Assembly: GCA_014155875.1 (NCBI GenBank)
Contig: JACEFZ010022373.1
Location: 76,001 to 140,000, forward strand
Length of the DNA stretch: 64,000 bases
DNA from: Cepaea nemoralis
Taxonomy: Eukaryota; Mollusca; Gastropoda; Stylommatophora; Helicidae
Direction: 5' to 3'
Both the position numbers and the translations under genes were made by a program. The notes beneath the pieces are model-generated. The model made no database searches, was not told the origin of the DNA, and saw nothing but the letters and a program-made list of their open reading frames with translations. Shown here piece by piece: positions 23,555-35,329 of the stretch (within the stretch, counting starts at the first letter, position 1; the number at the start of each line of letters is the position of its first letter).

Positions 23555-23800
23555 CATGACAGAATGGTGTTAAAAGTTATTACTGCCAGAGTAAATGGCA
23601 ACGATTGCCTGCAAAATACTATTGAAAGTAGATCATTAGTTACATCTATCAGACATAGACGAACACTCTCATTTGGTCATGTGATACGAAGACACATTTC
23701 ATTACGACTGGGAAGATCAGCTGGAGATAATACAGACGGACACGAGAAGACGTGGTGCAGGATGGCTTATGTCAGCGCACAGAGAGGGGTATCATCAACA
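23555..23800 (+). mobile_element. LINE C-terminal fragment, 5' part of a split copy
   Basis: Encodes NGNDCLQ and FGHVIRR, homologous to the LINE at 42655-43075. It runs without a break into the first units of the minisatellite at 23787-25105. The 3' remainder of the LINE lies beyond the array (25105-25195). Confidence 0.8.
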
Positions 23801-25105
23801 TAACTAATAGAGAACACATAGGGGAATATCATCAATAGAACACACAGAGGAATATGATCAACAGAACTAATACAGAACACACAAGCTTATATCATCAACA
23901 GAACTAATACAGAACACACAGGGGGATATCATCAACAGAACTAATACAGAACTTCGACAGAACGCACAGGGGAATATCATCAACAGAACTAATACAGAAC
24001 ACACAGAGGGATATCATCAACAGAACTAATACGGAACACACAGGGGGATATCATCAACAGAAATAATACAGAACTTCAATAGAACGCACAGGGGGATATC
24101 ATCAACAGAACTAATACAGAAAACACAGAGGGATATGATCAACAGAACTAATACATAACACACAAGGGGATATCATCAACAGAACTAAACAGAACACACA
24201 GTGGGATATCATCAACAGAACTAATACAGAACACACAGAGGGATATCATCAACAGAACTAATATAGAACACACAGAGGGATGTCATCAACAGAACTAATA
24301 CAGAAAACACAGGGAGCTTTCATCAACAGAACTAATACAGAACTTCAACATAACGCACAGAGGATATCATCAACAGAACTAATACAGAATATACGGGGGA
24401 TATCATCAACAGAAATAATACAGAACTTCACCTGAACGCACAGGGGGATATCATCAACGGAACTAATACGGAACATACAGGGGGATATCATCAACAGAAC
24501 TAATTCATAACACACAGGGGGATATTATCAACATAATTAATACGGAACACACATGATGATATCATCAACAGAACTAATACAGAACACACAGAGGGATATC
24601 ATCAACATAACTAATACAGAACTTCAACAGAACGTACAGGGGGACATGATAAACAAAACTAATATGGAACACACAGGGGGATATCATCAACCGAACTAAT
24701 ATAGAACTTCAACATAACGAACAGGGGGGATATCATCAACAGAACTAATACGGAACAGACTAGGGGATATCATCAACAGAACGCACATAGGGATATCATC
24801 AACAGAACACACAGGGATATCATCAACATAACTAATACAGAACATACAGAGGGATATCATCAACAGAATTAATACAGGACATACAGAGGGATATCATTAA
24901 CAGAACTAATACAGAACACACAGAGGGATACCATCAACAGAACTAATACAGAACACACAGAGGGACATCATCAACAGAACACACATAGAGATATCATTAA
25001 CTGAACACACAGAGGGATATCATCAACAGAACACACAGACGGACGTCATCAACACAACTAATACATAAAGTACAGATGGACATCATCAACAGAACGAATT
25101 CAGAA
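23787..25105 (+). repeat. 37-bp minisatellite derived from LINE coding sequence
   Basis: Roughly 30-35 imperfect units of about 37 bp: GATATCATCAACAGAACT, AATACAGAAC, then ACACAGGGG. The unit matches LINE sequence at 42973-43000 (GGATATCATCAGCAGAG, TTGATCCAGAAC), which encodes ISSAELIQN. The flanks are the LINE sequences expected before and after that point, so the array is an internal expansion of one LINE copy. Some units are shortened. Confidence 0.92.
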
Positions 25106-25195
25106 CGCACAGAGGCGAGATCTGAGAAGATACGCGAAAACCCACACATTTGTCCCGTCACAAGATGATGGTGATGATGATGATGATGATGAAAT
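25105..25195 (+). mobile_element. LINE 3' end beyond the minisatellite, GAT tail
   Basis: GAGATCTGAGAAGATACGC matches the AGAGATCTGAGGAGAAC stretch that follows the repeat-unit homologue in the LINE at 43007-43025, and it is followed by a GAT microsatellite (25164-25191). Confidence 0.7.
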
Positions 25196-28100
25196 GGTTA
25201 GCGTAACAAGCGCACAATTCTTCCCGTGATTAATCGAACAATTCAAGAATTGGTGCATAGTATTGCATGTAAAGGCTCCACCTGTAGCAAGCGTCCACAT
25301 CTGTATTCACACCCAGGTACTGTAGGTAGAGATGGGACGCCAGTCTCACACTAACTCATATTACTATTTACCTGTGACAAAACCGCCGGGGCTTGGTCTG
25401 GTTTGCCACGATAGATACAATCCCCTGCCTTTGCTCCAACCACCTCAATAGCACTCTACATCTACCAGGCCCCACACAAGCCGGGACAGCTTAACCTTCC
25501 CTCCATCACCTAGGGTTCCAAACCCCAAGGGGGCTCGGACCAGACACCAGTCATATCACTGCACAAAGTCATAGCTAAGAGAACAAAAAAATTTAATTCT
25601 GAACTACATCAACCACAACACAGAGAAGGATGGCTGAAAGCCAGACTAGAAGAACTATGTACAAGATCAGCTATGCAGATGAGTATTCATCATGGAGGCG
25701 GACGATAGCTCGTGCGGTTGTCCAGTCGTGGTAGCGACTCACCCAGGCTCCTCCAGTGGACTGGAACTCCAAGGTCTGCTGCCTCTCCAAAGTTCCCTCT
25801 TCACACAGAGAACCAAGCAAGGGCTGATCAAGCGCAGTACCACTGCCTGACTGACACTGCACCGATGAACAAGGCTCCTTCCTTGCTGTCGTCCTATTTA
25901 ACTCGTCACCCTCCTGATGAAGTCTGGGCCGACCCTAGCATATTAGCGGTCTCCCACTTGCAGAAAAAGTACATGTAGCACCGTCTCAAAATACACAAGA
26001 GCCAGGTCACTCTTCTATCTCATAAGTGACCCACACATGATATGTCACCTACACAATGAGCGGTTGCTCCACACGAACACACAATGTCACTGGTAAAGTC
26101 TATTAGGTGACTATAACACTTCACCTTGATTTCATGTCCCTGGACAAATAGATCTTCACACAGTCTCATGTAACTACCCTGATCAATGGGTAGTAATCAC
26201 AACCTAGCATACACTGTCAACAGTTCACCACGATGGCATGAGGTAGCTCCCTACCTTCACAAACATTGTCAACAGTTCATCACATTGGCATGAGGTAGCT
26301 CCTACCTTAACAAACATGTCACTCTGGTGTTCCCACCAATGTTGTAATCAATGTCCTAGGTCACTGGACCACATGTTGGCTTCATAAAGGTAACCAATGT
26401 AGAAACACTATTTAAGCATCAACTGATACATGGTGTCCCATAACCCAGTCGGGCCAGAAGCAAATAACACAGGACATGGTGACCGGTATCAATGATCACT
26501 CTGCTCAACTTGAAAGGTCACTACCTTGCAATCACCAAGGTTTACACAGAGGTTGAATGTCACCAGTGCTGCACTGGCTAGAATCACCAGACGTTTCAGT
26601 GTTGGATCCTCTCAGGATCGGATGACACTCGTCGGACTCTTGACGGAGGTCCTAACCTAGACCTACCGACTTATTCAGCACTCAGCTCCTTCCAACATTG
26701 ATCTCGCAGAATCAGACGACCACTCCCAGTATGGCCTCAATCAACTTCTGGATAGGCACTGGAATGAGTGGGCCCATAGAGCTCATGGTGAAGCTCTTGA
26801 ATCTTCTTCTGTATAGTAATAACAGATCCTGAAACACGGAGAGGTTGGTGTGAGTACTCAACTACAACAAAGACTACTAGCATCTCCACCCCGTCACCTG
26901 CCTCTCAGACATTCCTCATGTCTACCAACATGAGTATGAAATCATCACATCATAGATCTACTTAGTCACTATAATATATAGGCATAATGATGGTAGAAAA
27001 AGCATAGCACACCTGTTCAGTCAAGTAACACTTCTGGGCTACATATAACCCCTAGCACCAGAGTCGACTGTATGACTCTGTCAAGCATCCTTCGCCTGGT
27101 GCCAGTCCAATCCGGTTTCATCTTCCATCATCAATCAACATATACACTTACTTTCCTTTCAGTGTAGGGATTACTGTATCGAGAAGGTGTCCAGCCGGAC
27201 ATCTCCTTCCTGACAGACTCATCAATTCATCAATCCCTTAACCCATGGACTGATCAATTACACACATTAATAACTATATGTCCATAATGAATTATACTCC
27301 TGATAATTCATTACTATAGCATTAACCAAGGAGAACTCATGACTTGTTACACTTAAATAACAAACTCATATCACAGCCATAGTGTCAGGTCTGGGATCCC
27401 TGCCCCAGATCCTGAGTTGCCCTTGTATTCACTGACTCTCTTTCAGGTCAGTCATACCTGTGCCGGTCGAGCACAGCTGTGGTGGCCATTCACCATTACA
27501 CTTTCCCACAGCTACTGTAGGTCCCGTGTACCTTGTCCCGTGACGACTTAAGTCACGTCATCCAATGTAGCAAACCTCCAGACTCCACTACCAAACTTTG
27601 ACTCCACCTTTTGGGGGGGATTATTCTTCTCATATACTACTATTTCACGGCAGTACTCCAAGTACTCCATGAACCGAATCAGGGTTCCAGAAGAGTAGAA
27701 TATTCGAGACAGACACGGTTAGGTTCAAACCTCGATCTATCTAGTCACCACGGCCTCGAATTACGGAGTGCCGCTTCACCCTCGATCGGGTATGTTCACT
27801 CGTCGGATCTGCACGATCGCATTGGGTCGGACCTATTACCTATCGGGTTGGGGGTACCGGCCTACCTCCCACTGCCTAGACAAACGTAAGATGGAACATG
27901 CACGGTCATCGTAGCGGACGGACATGACAACCAGCAGTAACTATAGTATCAGGAATACTTTCTATCAACTGTTATTCTATCGATGCAACACCATTCGGCT
28001 TACGCGGAATAACACGGCTATCTGCACACAGCAAATACACCACTGCTGATTTCACCTTGATTCCTCGAAAAATCACCACCACTGATAGAACAATTAAGTT

Positions 28101-28929
28101 ACAATTCTAATGTCACGAAGCACATTCAACATCTCTAATAATAAGCTCTACCTTATCATTTACAGCGTCATGCATGTTGATGTAATGACTGACAAACTGT
28201 CGCCTTGCCTGCGTAATTAATAAACCAAACCAGTAACTGCTACACACTGTAACGCACATCGTTCGGCCTATTTTCTGTACACACCACTCGCTGTGGAATC
28301 GCTGATCGATAAAGCCTACTTAAATATGCAACCGCCAACTGTAACGGATAACTCAATTTTGTGACGGCAATTAATTCATTCCGGGAACTCAGCACGGCAT
28401 CACGACAACAATTAAATAATAGAATAAGTATTCAACTAACCTGTGATTGAAGAATCACAATCTTGACTGCAGATGTCCGCACTGGCCGCGATTATTGACA
28501 TCAAAATTACATCAGCCTGTTGGCTGCGATCTGTTCACGCTGAGATTTGGTGGGCGACTGACCACGACAATGTCAGTGCGCCTTCCACTCGCCTACACGG
28601 GCCGCGTGACTTTCTTGATTCATGAAGAAAACCAGAGTCACGATAAGTTCCACCAACCCGTGCTGCCTGAAGCACTCGTGAACTTAGAGCTATTTCCCAC
28701 GTACGCACTTAAGGGAACATTCTAGATTGTTCTATAAATAACTAGAATAGCTCCGCCCCGCACTACGTTTCTAGGGAAATCCCCTATTAATTGATATTAA
28801 TTTCAAGGGAGACTACCGCCTCGCACTCCCTTCAAAGGGCTATTATGCAGAGATATGCCGATCTGTAGCCGTTTCGTCACATTACCTGTGTCTGTGCTGT
28901 AGCCTGCTGGCAGTGAACGCTTTTCACAA
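25196..28929. other. Large intron, unassigned
   Basis: About 3.7 kb without a recognisable domain. A two-copy tandem repeat lies at 26214-26318. A TATAAATA lies at 28732-28739. On the minus strand a pyrimidine-rich stretch ending CGTGTTTCAG near 26832 resembles a splice acceptor, but the short frame after it is not recognisable. No LTR pair was seen. Confidence 0.45.
26214..26318 (+). repeat. Two-copy tandem repeat, ~52 bp
   Basis: Two copies of TGTCAACAGTTCAYCAC, then GGCATGAGGTAGCTCC, then CTACCTTMACAAACAT, differing by a few substitutions and one indel. Confidence 0.85.
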
Positions 28930-29075
28930 TTTCCCGACTTGCAGGGGCCAGGGTTCGAAACGAGCCGCAGACGATTTTGAAGCAGACTACCTTGCGTTGA
29001 TGTGAATGACATGAACGTCGGTCGTTCAGAAAGAAAAGGCAAACTAGTGAGCGTTATAATTACCCTGTAAAGCAC
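28930..29075 (+). mobile_element. Degenerate SINE of the shared-body family
   Basis: A B-box-like GGTTCGAAACG (28951-28961) is followed by a diverged body (GTTCAGAAAGAAAAGGCAAAC, then AGTGAGCGTTA) and CCTGTAAAG. It is much more diverged than the other SINE copies, so it is old. The 5' boundary is unclear and may lie near 28815. Confidence 0.7.
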
Positions 29076-29179
29076 ACAAATGTACAAACAAAATGCTACG
29101 ATTGATTGCAACATCATGTAAATGACACGCAATTAACATTTAACTGGCCTGTAGACTCCAGAAGGGCCTATTTCTCTAC

Positions 29180-29347
29180 TTGGATCCATTGGGCTGATAG
29201 TATAGTAGGAGGTGTCGATCCCGCCAAAGGCGTAGATGTAGTGAGTGCACAGGCTGAAGTCTATGTCCGAGCTGTCAAACCTGGCAGTTTGTCTGTACCT
29301 GGTGCTGGAGTTGAAGTAACACATCCTGATCATGTCGCCGGAGCACA
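29180..29347 (-). CDS. Chitinase-like (GH18) protein, N-terminal exon
   Basis: A 168-bp exon encoding the first GH18 beta strand and helix: CYFNSSTRYRQ, then DIDFSLCTHYIYAFGGID. This corresponds to the chitinase N-terminus (CYFTNW...DIDPFLCTHIIYAFA). The acceptor is GTCCCACAG/TG at 29348/29347 (minus) and the donor is CCAA/GTAGAG at 29180/29179. It ends with one base of a codon; the exon at 16608-16861 supplies the other two to make ATG (Met). The spacing from YAFGG to LLSIGG after joining is about 38 residues, as in the family, so no exon seems missing. It starts with two bases, implying an upstream exon (signal peptide) that was not found. Confidence 0.85.
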
Positions 29348-29514
29348 CTGTGGGACACAAGACGTGCAACAATGTCCACACAACATAGACATTTGTATGA
29401 TCAACAAATCAAATGAAGTTAGAAAAAAAAAGTGTTCTTGCATGTTACATAAAACCAATTTTAACATACGCCCGCATATCCTGGACAATTAGTAAACAGG
29501 CGAAACAATCACTG

Positions 29515-29895
29515 GAAGCCTTGTGGATGCGGTGGATTATAGAAGAATGCTGAAAATTAATTGGACAGCCAAAATGAGACATCATGACGTTTTAAGGGAA
29601 GCTGAGTCACAAAGACAACTTATCACAAACTTCAGACAGAGGCAGTCCTCATTGTTGTTGTTGTGGTTTTTTTTGGCTACGTTATGAGAAGAAAAAATTG
29701 GAACATGTTAAGACAACCGGACAGATTTGCAGAAAGAGAGATAGAGGATGACAGTATCAGAAGATTATTGACAGACTTGTGTCATGATACTGAAGGGAGT
29801 CTACGCGTGAATTGATCAATGACGTCAGAGATCATAACTTGATGAGAGGCATGATCGCCCACGCCAGCCGGCAAGGCATTGGATGGATGAATGTT
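29515..29895 (+). mobile_element. Degenerate LINE C-terminal fragment
   Basis: The frame from 29528 encodes MLKINWTAKM and QLITNFRQRQSS in the pattern of the LINE C-terminal block, interrupted by a GTTGTTGTTGTGG expansion near 29654-29667 and by stops. Its end resembles the HASRQG-type LINE terminus followed by GGATGGATGA. Confidence 0.7.
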
Positions 29896-30244
29896 CAACG
29901 ATTATTACAGTTGGTTGCAGGTCTTTCTCAGGGCGTTGAAATCAAGCCCGACATTATTTTGGCCGTTTGTTATTTCACAACAATATACAAGGTGACCAAA
30001 ATAAAAAACGAAACGGAACCAACAAATCTTGGAATGTGGGTACCGCATACACATTACTCGAACCTCGTAGATTTTTTTTTTTTATTATCGGAGTATCTTA
30101 AGGATAATATGTACCAGACCAGCAAAGATCAGGGAAATCCCCACAGAGGAATGCGGTCGAGTAATTATGCAAGTAAGCATCCAGCGCTGCGGAGGTCATT
30201 TGGAGCATATTTGGGAAAGAAGATATATTTTATGCACATCAAAT
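29896..30244. other. Unassigned spacer
   Basis: Nothing recognised. An open frame from 29812 runs across it into the D repeat and has no domain. Confidence 0.5.
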
Positions 30245-31765
30245 CAGATCACCTTTATTTTAAAAGGGTCACAAATTGGGCACGCAGGCCCGTCTTACAT
30301 TGGGCCCTTCCAATCACTCACCTTTCGCCCATCAGGAGCATTATACATTCACATAGGAAGAAAAAAACACATTGTGAAATGAATGTTGTAAACATAAACA
30401 AGGCAAATTACCATGCTTTGAGGCCTGTCATCAAGCGATGCTACAGGCATTATGGGACAAACTTCTCTCGCACCACACAAAAAGATTTGTCAGTCGTACG
30501 AGAGGAATTGATTATACATTTTATTGCCACTGGCTCTTTACATTACATAAATGCACAAAACTGTCACTAATGAATCACACATGAATACACAGAATTTCCT
30601 ATCACTAGTCGTCCCTAGCCCTACTGCTAAATTCTATCTACTCATGCTAAAGAAATACGCATCGACGCTAAGCGATGTGTTCCCTACGAAGTCCTGTCCC
30701 CAGTCTGACGATTCTCCGCGTGCTGATTACACAGTACGCGGAAGGACCTCGTGCGCACTTCGGCTTTTGCGTGCTATATCATTCAACACGCTTAGAGTAG
30801 TAGGTCTACTCTTGAGTTCTATTCTAGTGCTTCGGTGTCCTATCACGTTGGCGTGATTACACCGTGACCAGAGTGCTTACTCTCTGGTTGACACTTCCGT
30901 GTCTCATGAGAGAACTGTTTACAGTTCCCCTTCCTATCTACTCCCTACACCTACCCTGCCCTCATGTTGGGGCACTGGGTTACCTCTAATCTACTTGAGG
31001 TAGACCACTCATTCAGGGTGGTCTTCCCTCCTATCTATTTTAGTCTTTGACAAGGCCCATCTCTCACCTACTCACACATCACCCCACACACATATCACAC
31101 CACTTACACACACACCCCAACCCACCCACACACACCCAGGAACACATACATGCCCCACCAACCGACCCATCCTCCTCCCGCACATCCCCCACCCACACAC
31201 ACTGCTCTCACCTGTTCCCCCAACACAAACACACTCGCCACCCACACAAACATCCCCCACCAACCCACACATCCCGCGACCACCCATATATACATCCTAA
31301 ACCCACACATTATCCCCCACCCACACATCCTCTTTCCACCCACACCTCCAATAACCCATCCCCCAACCACACCTCCATCGACCACATATTCCCCACCCAC
31401 GCATACACATCCTCCACCAACCCACACATCGCACATCCACTCACACATCCCCAAACCATACACACACATCCCCACCAACTGACATCTCCCTACCCACACA
31501 TACACACACACACACATTTCCCTAACCACCTATACATCCCCATACACTCACACACACCCCACCACCCACACATACATTCTCCACGCTCCCATTCATGCCC
31601 TAGCCCACATCCCACCACACGATATTCCCAACCCACGCACCAAACACACACACATATCCCTCACTCGCACATCCCACACCCATATACAACCACACATCCC
31701 CCACCTACACACCACACACATATCTCCCACCCACATACCACACAATATCCAAAATATCGCAATAT
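30245..31765 (-). mobile_element. Dispersed repeat D, antisense copy with CA array, split by a solo LTR
   Basis: The 3' core (30245-30425, minus strand) contains TGTTTATGTTTACAACATTC, GAGTGATTGGAAGG, GTAAGACGGGCCTGCGTGCC and AATAAA, then a short AT-rich tail. After removal of the solo LTR its 5' side continues directly into a ~700-bp GT-rich array (CA-rich on plus, 31053-31765). The same core next to a GT-rich array is found at 35950-36390, 52900-53340 and 61260-62640. It may be the 3' end of an L2/CR1-type LINE or a separate retroposon; no ORF supports either. Confidence 0.65.
30426..31052 (-). mobile_element. Solo LTR related to the LTR element, 5-bp TSD
   Basis: A 627-bp sequence, TGTCATC...TTTGACA, flanked by the exact 5-bp duplication AGGCC (30421-30425 and 31053-31057). 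It is colinear with the LTRs at 12834 and 14390 (shared TACATTTTATTGCC, AAGTCCTGTCC, CGTGTCTCATGAG, AGTCTTTGACA) but clearly diverged, so it is a second subfamily. It shows that LTRs of this family end TG...CA and make 5-bp TSDs. Confidence 0.88.
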
Positions 31766-32084
31766 CGATTGCAATATCGATGGCAAAGCGATCGAGGTAA
31801 CTGAAATATTTGAAAATAACTGTACACAGACTGAAGTTTACGTTCACCAAATTTCAAGAAATGTGCTTGACCTTTGTAGGATTTAATACACTTTTTATGG
31901 GTTCTGTTTTTTTTTTTTTTTTTTTTTGTCACTCTATATTTCCTTAGTGAATATAAACACGGAAGTTCATGTTTGAGACTCGCTAAGCAAGTTAGTTCAG
32001 TAATTGTTTCTTTGTTTTCTGATAGGCCGACATTTCAACAACACAGGATGGTCTGCTTCTAAATGTCCCGTAATGGATTTCGAA

Positions 32085-32640
32085 CCTTCGACTCGGTATC
32101 ATCTTCAACATCATGTGCCCTGCCAGCTGGCATAGGAGTTCATATCTCTCTATAGATCTCGGTCATTGGTGTTTTGGAACAACTCTGCTGATGATATTCC
32201 TCCATGCCACGGTTTCAGTCCATCCAGCAACAATTCTCTTGGTCTGCCTCTACTTCTCTTCCCCTCGATCTGTCTATTTTTCCCGATATTCTCCAATGTT
32301 CTCTTCTCATCACATGAGCACAGAAGCCATGTGGCTCGTTCTTATTGTTATATATAATGTTCTAGTTTCATTAACCTCTCTTAGGCAGTCGTTGTTAGTT
32401 ACTTTGGCAGTCCCGGGAATTAGCAACATTCGTCTCAGGAACCACATCTATGTTGCTTCCATGTTCTTCCTAAATTGTTCATTTACATTCCACGATTCAC
32501 TGCCATACAGCAAAACTGGTTCTATATAGCACTTCAGCACTTTCTTTCTTACATTCAGTGATAGTGACTTATTGCATAAGATACACTTCATTCGTTCCTA
32601 TTTTACCAAACTCTTAGAGACTCTATGTAGTTGTGCTTAG
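32085..32640 (-). mobile_element. LINE C-terminal fragment, antisense
   Basis: Read on the minus strand: an RKKVLKCYIEPVLLYGSESW-like block in broken frames, HVMRREHW near 32290 and a WHGGIISRV-like end near 32180. Multiple stops and frameshifts. Confidence 0.8.
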
Positions 32641-33794
32641 CCGTGTCTGTTTTACTCTATAGAGTGTAGAGACTGGTAGCTCACACTTGTGTTGAGACTT
32701 CTCGCTCCTACGTTGCTTACGCACAGGTTTCTTTCGAGCTCGATGGGGCTTTGCTACGCTACATTAAGTTCTGTGAGTGATAAATCTCCACCGCGGAACA
32801 AACAATAAAAGAATCTTCCGATAGTCAAAGGCAGTCCTCCTTCTCCAAATGTTTGGGCCCCTGTGCTCTCCTGGAACGTTCTGGTAACGAGCCCACCCGG
32901 GTAACGACTTTGGGCGTCTTTCTGCTGTCGTGGGTTCGGAACGTGTATTGACACGTTTGTTTCGTTTGCCCACGTATCACATACATTGCGTCTACTAGCT
33001 AGCCACCTCACACTAGGAGTGGAGAACTGCTCTCTGTGCTTCGTGCCCTCACACAAATTCAACCACCTTCGGCCGTGAGAACCCAACTCTTTTCTGGCCG
33101 TTCCACTCTGTCGTCGCCTCGGCATCGGTGGTTCTCTAAGCACAACAGACATCTCTACCGTCATGTTGCCTTCTTGGTTTTCTGTTCATTGCTCAAAGAC
33201 TGCACCACTGCTCTCTTCCCTGGGAAGCCAGCTCTTCCTCTGGGTCACTTGATTGCGCGCTTGAGCTTTACGAAGTCTAAATGTACCGTGAGGGCCCTTT
33301 CTATTATGGTTTTTGCATAGTCATTGCCGTAATGGTTAGTTATTCATAATGCCGCAACTATTCGTGGTTTGGTTAAATTAGGACCATTCTGGCTCATGGG
33401 TGAATCGAACATAAAACGTTATCTGTAAAAGGCAGGCGTTCTGCAGCACTAAAGTACAAGTTCTCTGGTCATAAAAACCACCCGGATGAATTATCCCTCA
33501 CAGCGACCACAACATATCTCTAATTAGATGTTTAAAAGCAAACAGACGTTTTCTTATACTGAAGAACAAAGGCAGTAAAATGCGATATATGTACTTACGG
33601 TATTCCGTAATGGCCGTGACGTGTACAATCACAATGTGATACATCTTAGCTGTCACCATTTCTGCAGCAACCTTCTGTGATATAAAACGCATTAATTATG
33701 TGGTGTATTTACTTTCAGTCTTACATACGCACAACCACAATCTAACCGACAAAATAACAGTATAAATACAGTTCATAATCATTATGTACCATTC
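32641..33794. other. Unassigned segment, LTR-like composition
   Basis: Contains AATAAA at 32806-32811 and an open minus-strand frame 33164-32754 (136 residues, Arg/Gly/Thr-rich, no recognised domain). The strand asymmetry and signal content resemble a solo LTR, but no TG...CA ends with TSD could be fixed. Confidence 0.4.
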
Positions 33795-34395
33795 AGGTAA
33801 GCGTGTTCGGTCATGTTTTACCATCTCACTCGATCACCAGAGTCGTGGATCAGCTCTGTGTTCTTGTCTCGACCATACAATGTAGTCAAACCATCCAGTT
33901 ATTTACTTCTCTGACATCCCCATTGTTCTCTCCACCTCGATCTTGCCATTTGTCACCAAGTTCTCCAATTCTTTCTTCTCATAACGTGACCAACAAATTA
34001 TGACTGCCTACGTCTAATGTCTCTAATCAGTTTACGATCTTCATTTGTTTCTTATAGGACTTGGTGCATGTTTTTTTCTGCCTGTCCATGGTATTCTTTG
34101 TATTCTCCTCTGAAACCACATTTCCACAGCCATCAAATATTTTTCAGCTTGTCTGCTCATTGTTCACGCTTCAAATCCATACAAAAATGCAGGCTCTACG
34201 TAGCATCTCAACAACTCCTTTTCTCGTAGCAATTGACATCATTTTATTGGTCAGTGTGTGTGTGTGTGTGTGTGTATTTTTTCTTCTTGCAAAAGGCTAC
34301 CTTCGCTATGGCGATTCTTGTTCTAATATCTTTAAGGCATCTCCCATCAAATGTTATGCCTGTTCCGAGATAATTGTACCGTTTCACGTAGTTCT
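33795..34395 (-). mobile_element. LINE C-terminal fragment, antisense (same family as 1-593)
   Basis: Antisense and colinear with the 1-593 fragment: AGAGTCGTGGATCAGCTCTG at its left, the FGHVMRR-equivalent near 33980, and the ECYVEPAFLYG-type block near 34180. A GT microsatellite (34252-34275) interrupts it. Frames are broken. Confidence 0.85.
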
Positions 34396-34482
34396 TAGTA
34401 AAATATAGTTAGGCTTTAACAATTAGGCGATTCCAGTCTGTTTTATGCAAACATAAGAGTTGGTGTTGAATTTGGGGATAAC

Positions 34483-34699
34483 TGAAAACTGTCATTTACT
34501 GCCAATATAGTACCTTGCGGTGTATGGCACAGGGGTCTTTGAGCCTGAGGAATTAAGGCCGCCTGGCTAGTGCAGTCGCCGCAAACTGTGCAGGTTAAGA
34601 TTTTCTTTTTTGCCCCCGACAGAAAAAAATCCCACGCCTTACCGAGGGATCGAACCCGGGAGAGTCCGACGTTCTAGCCACACGGCAAGCCGTTCCTCT
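34483..34699 (-). mobile_element. tRNA-derived SINE, family C, antisense, 12-bp TSD
   Basis: A 217-bp element with the exact 12-bp TSD TTTGGGGATAAC (34471-34482 and 34700-34711). On the minus strand the head carries A-box-like TGGCTAGAACG and B-box GGTTCGATCCC, followed by a GCGTGGGATTTTTTTCTGTC linker and a body ending in ATGACAGTTTTC. This body differs from that of the A/B SINEs. A second copy is at 36470-36715. Confidence 0.93.
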
Positions 34700-34711
34700 T
34701 TTGGGGATAAC

Positions 34712-35329
34712 AAATTTTCCAAAACAATATAAGTGACTGTGTTTTAATAATTTCAGCAAAGGATTTTTCATTCGTTAACGTCATATGATTTATAACTCTG
34801 AAGAATGCACCTGCCAAGGTGCAACAGCATAAATCATTCAATAAATCAGGCAACATATTGTGTGTAGCTTCTGTGTTAAATATAAAATATTGCAAACATT
34901 TCTTCGCAGAACTCCCTCTAGTCACGGCCAGACGACAAGCCTCGATCTATTGCCAGTTCTCTTTCCTCGTGGACCCTTATATACCAGATGTCTGTAATTT
35001 ACACGGAAAGACAGTCCCAGAAGTCGCCGATTGTAAAACACTTTAAACCTGTCACATTTCGCACTGTATCGTCCAGCATTCTCTCCCGGGAGGTCGACAT
35101 GTCCGGTCTGTATACTGGACTTTAGAGAACTTGCTCTCGCTGTCAGATTCTCTCACAATTTAAATATACATAACGAATATTGTGAGGCCAAAACGGACAT
35201 ATTGGAGTCGTGTTCTTCATTCTCCAGGTAGCTTACTCTTCCTTTCTTCCTGTCTCGTTTAACTCAGTTTCTTAAGCGGCTGGTCTATGCACACACACTA
35301 AGCTACCATAATGTGCTTTGAGAACACCA
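34712..35329. other. Unassigned spacer
   Basis: No recognised gene or repeat family. Short open frames on both strands are not conserved domains. Confidence 0.45.

Noticed and set aside
23787..25105. CRISPR-like regular repeat array
   Set aside because: Units are contiguous, without unique spacers, the context is eukaryotic, and the unit derives from a LINE.
26780..26835. Extra chitinase-like exon after the acceptor-like CGTGTTTCAG on the minus strand
   Set aside because: The two GH18 exons already join in phase with normal spacing, and the short frame here shows no GH18 similarity.
31047..31886. 279-residue His/Pro/Thr-rich frame (and 251-residue counterpart at 61251-62006, minus)
   Set aside because: Translation of the CA-rich array of repeat D; composition follows the repeat and no start context or domain supports it.
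32754..33164. 136-residue host protein on the minus strand, conserved in both duplication copies
   Set aside because: Conservation is explained by the recent duplication (or allelism); there is no recognisable domain, and the surroundings look like LTR sequence.
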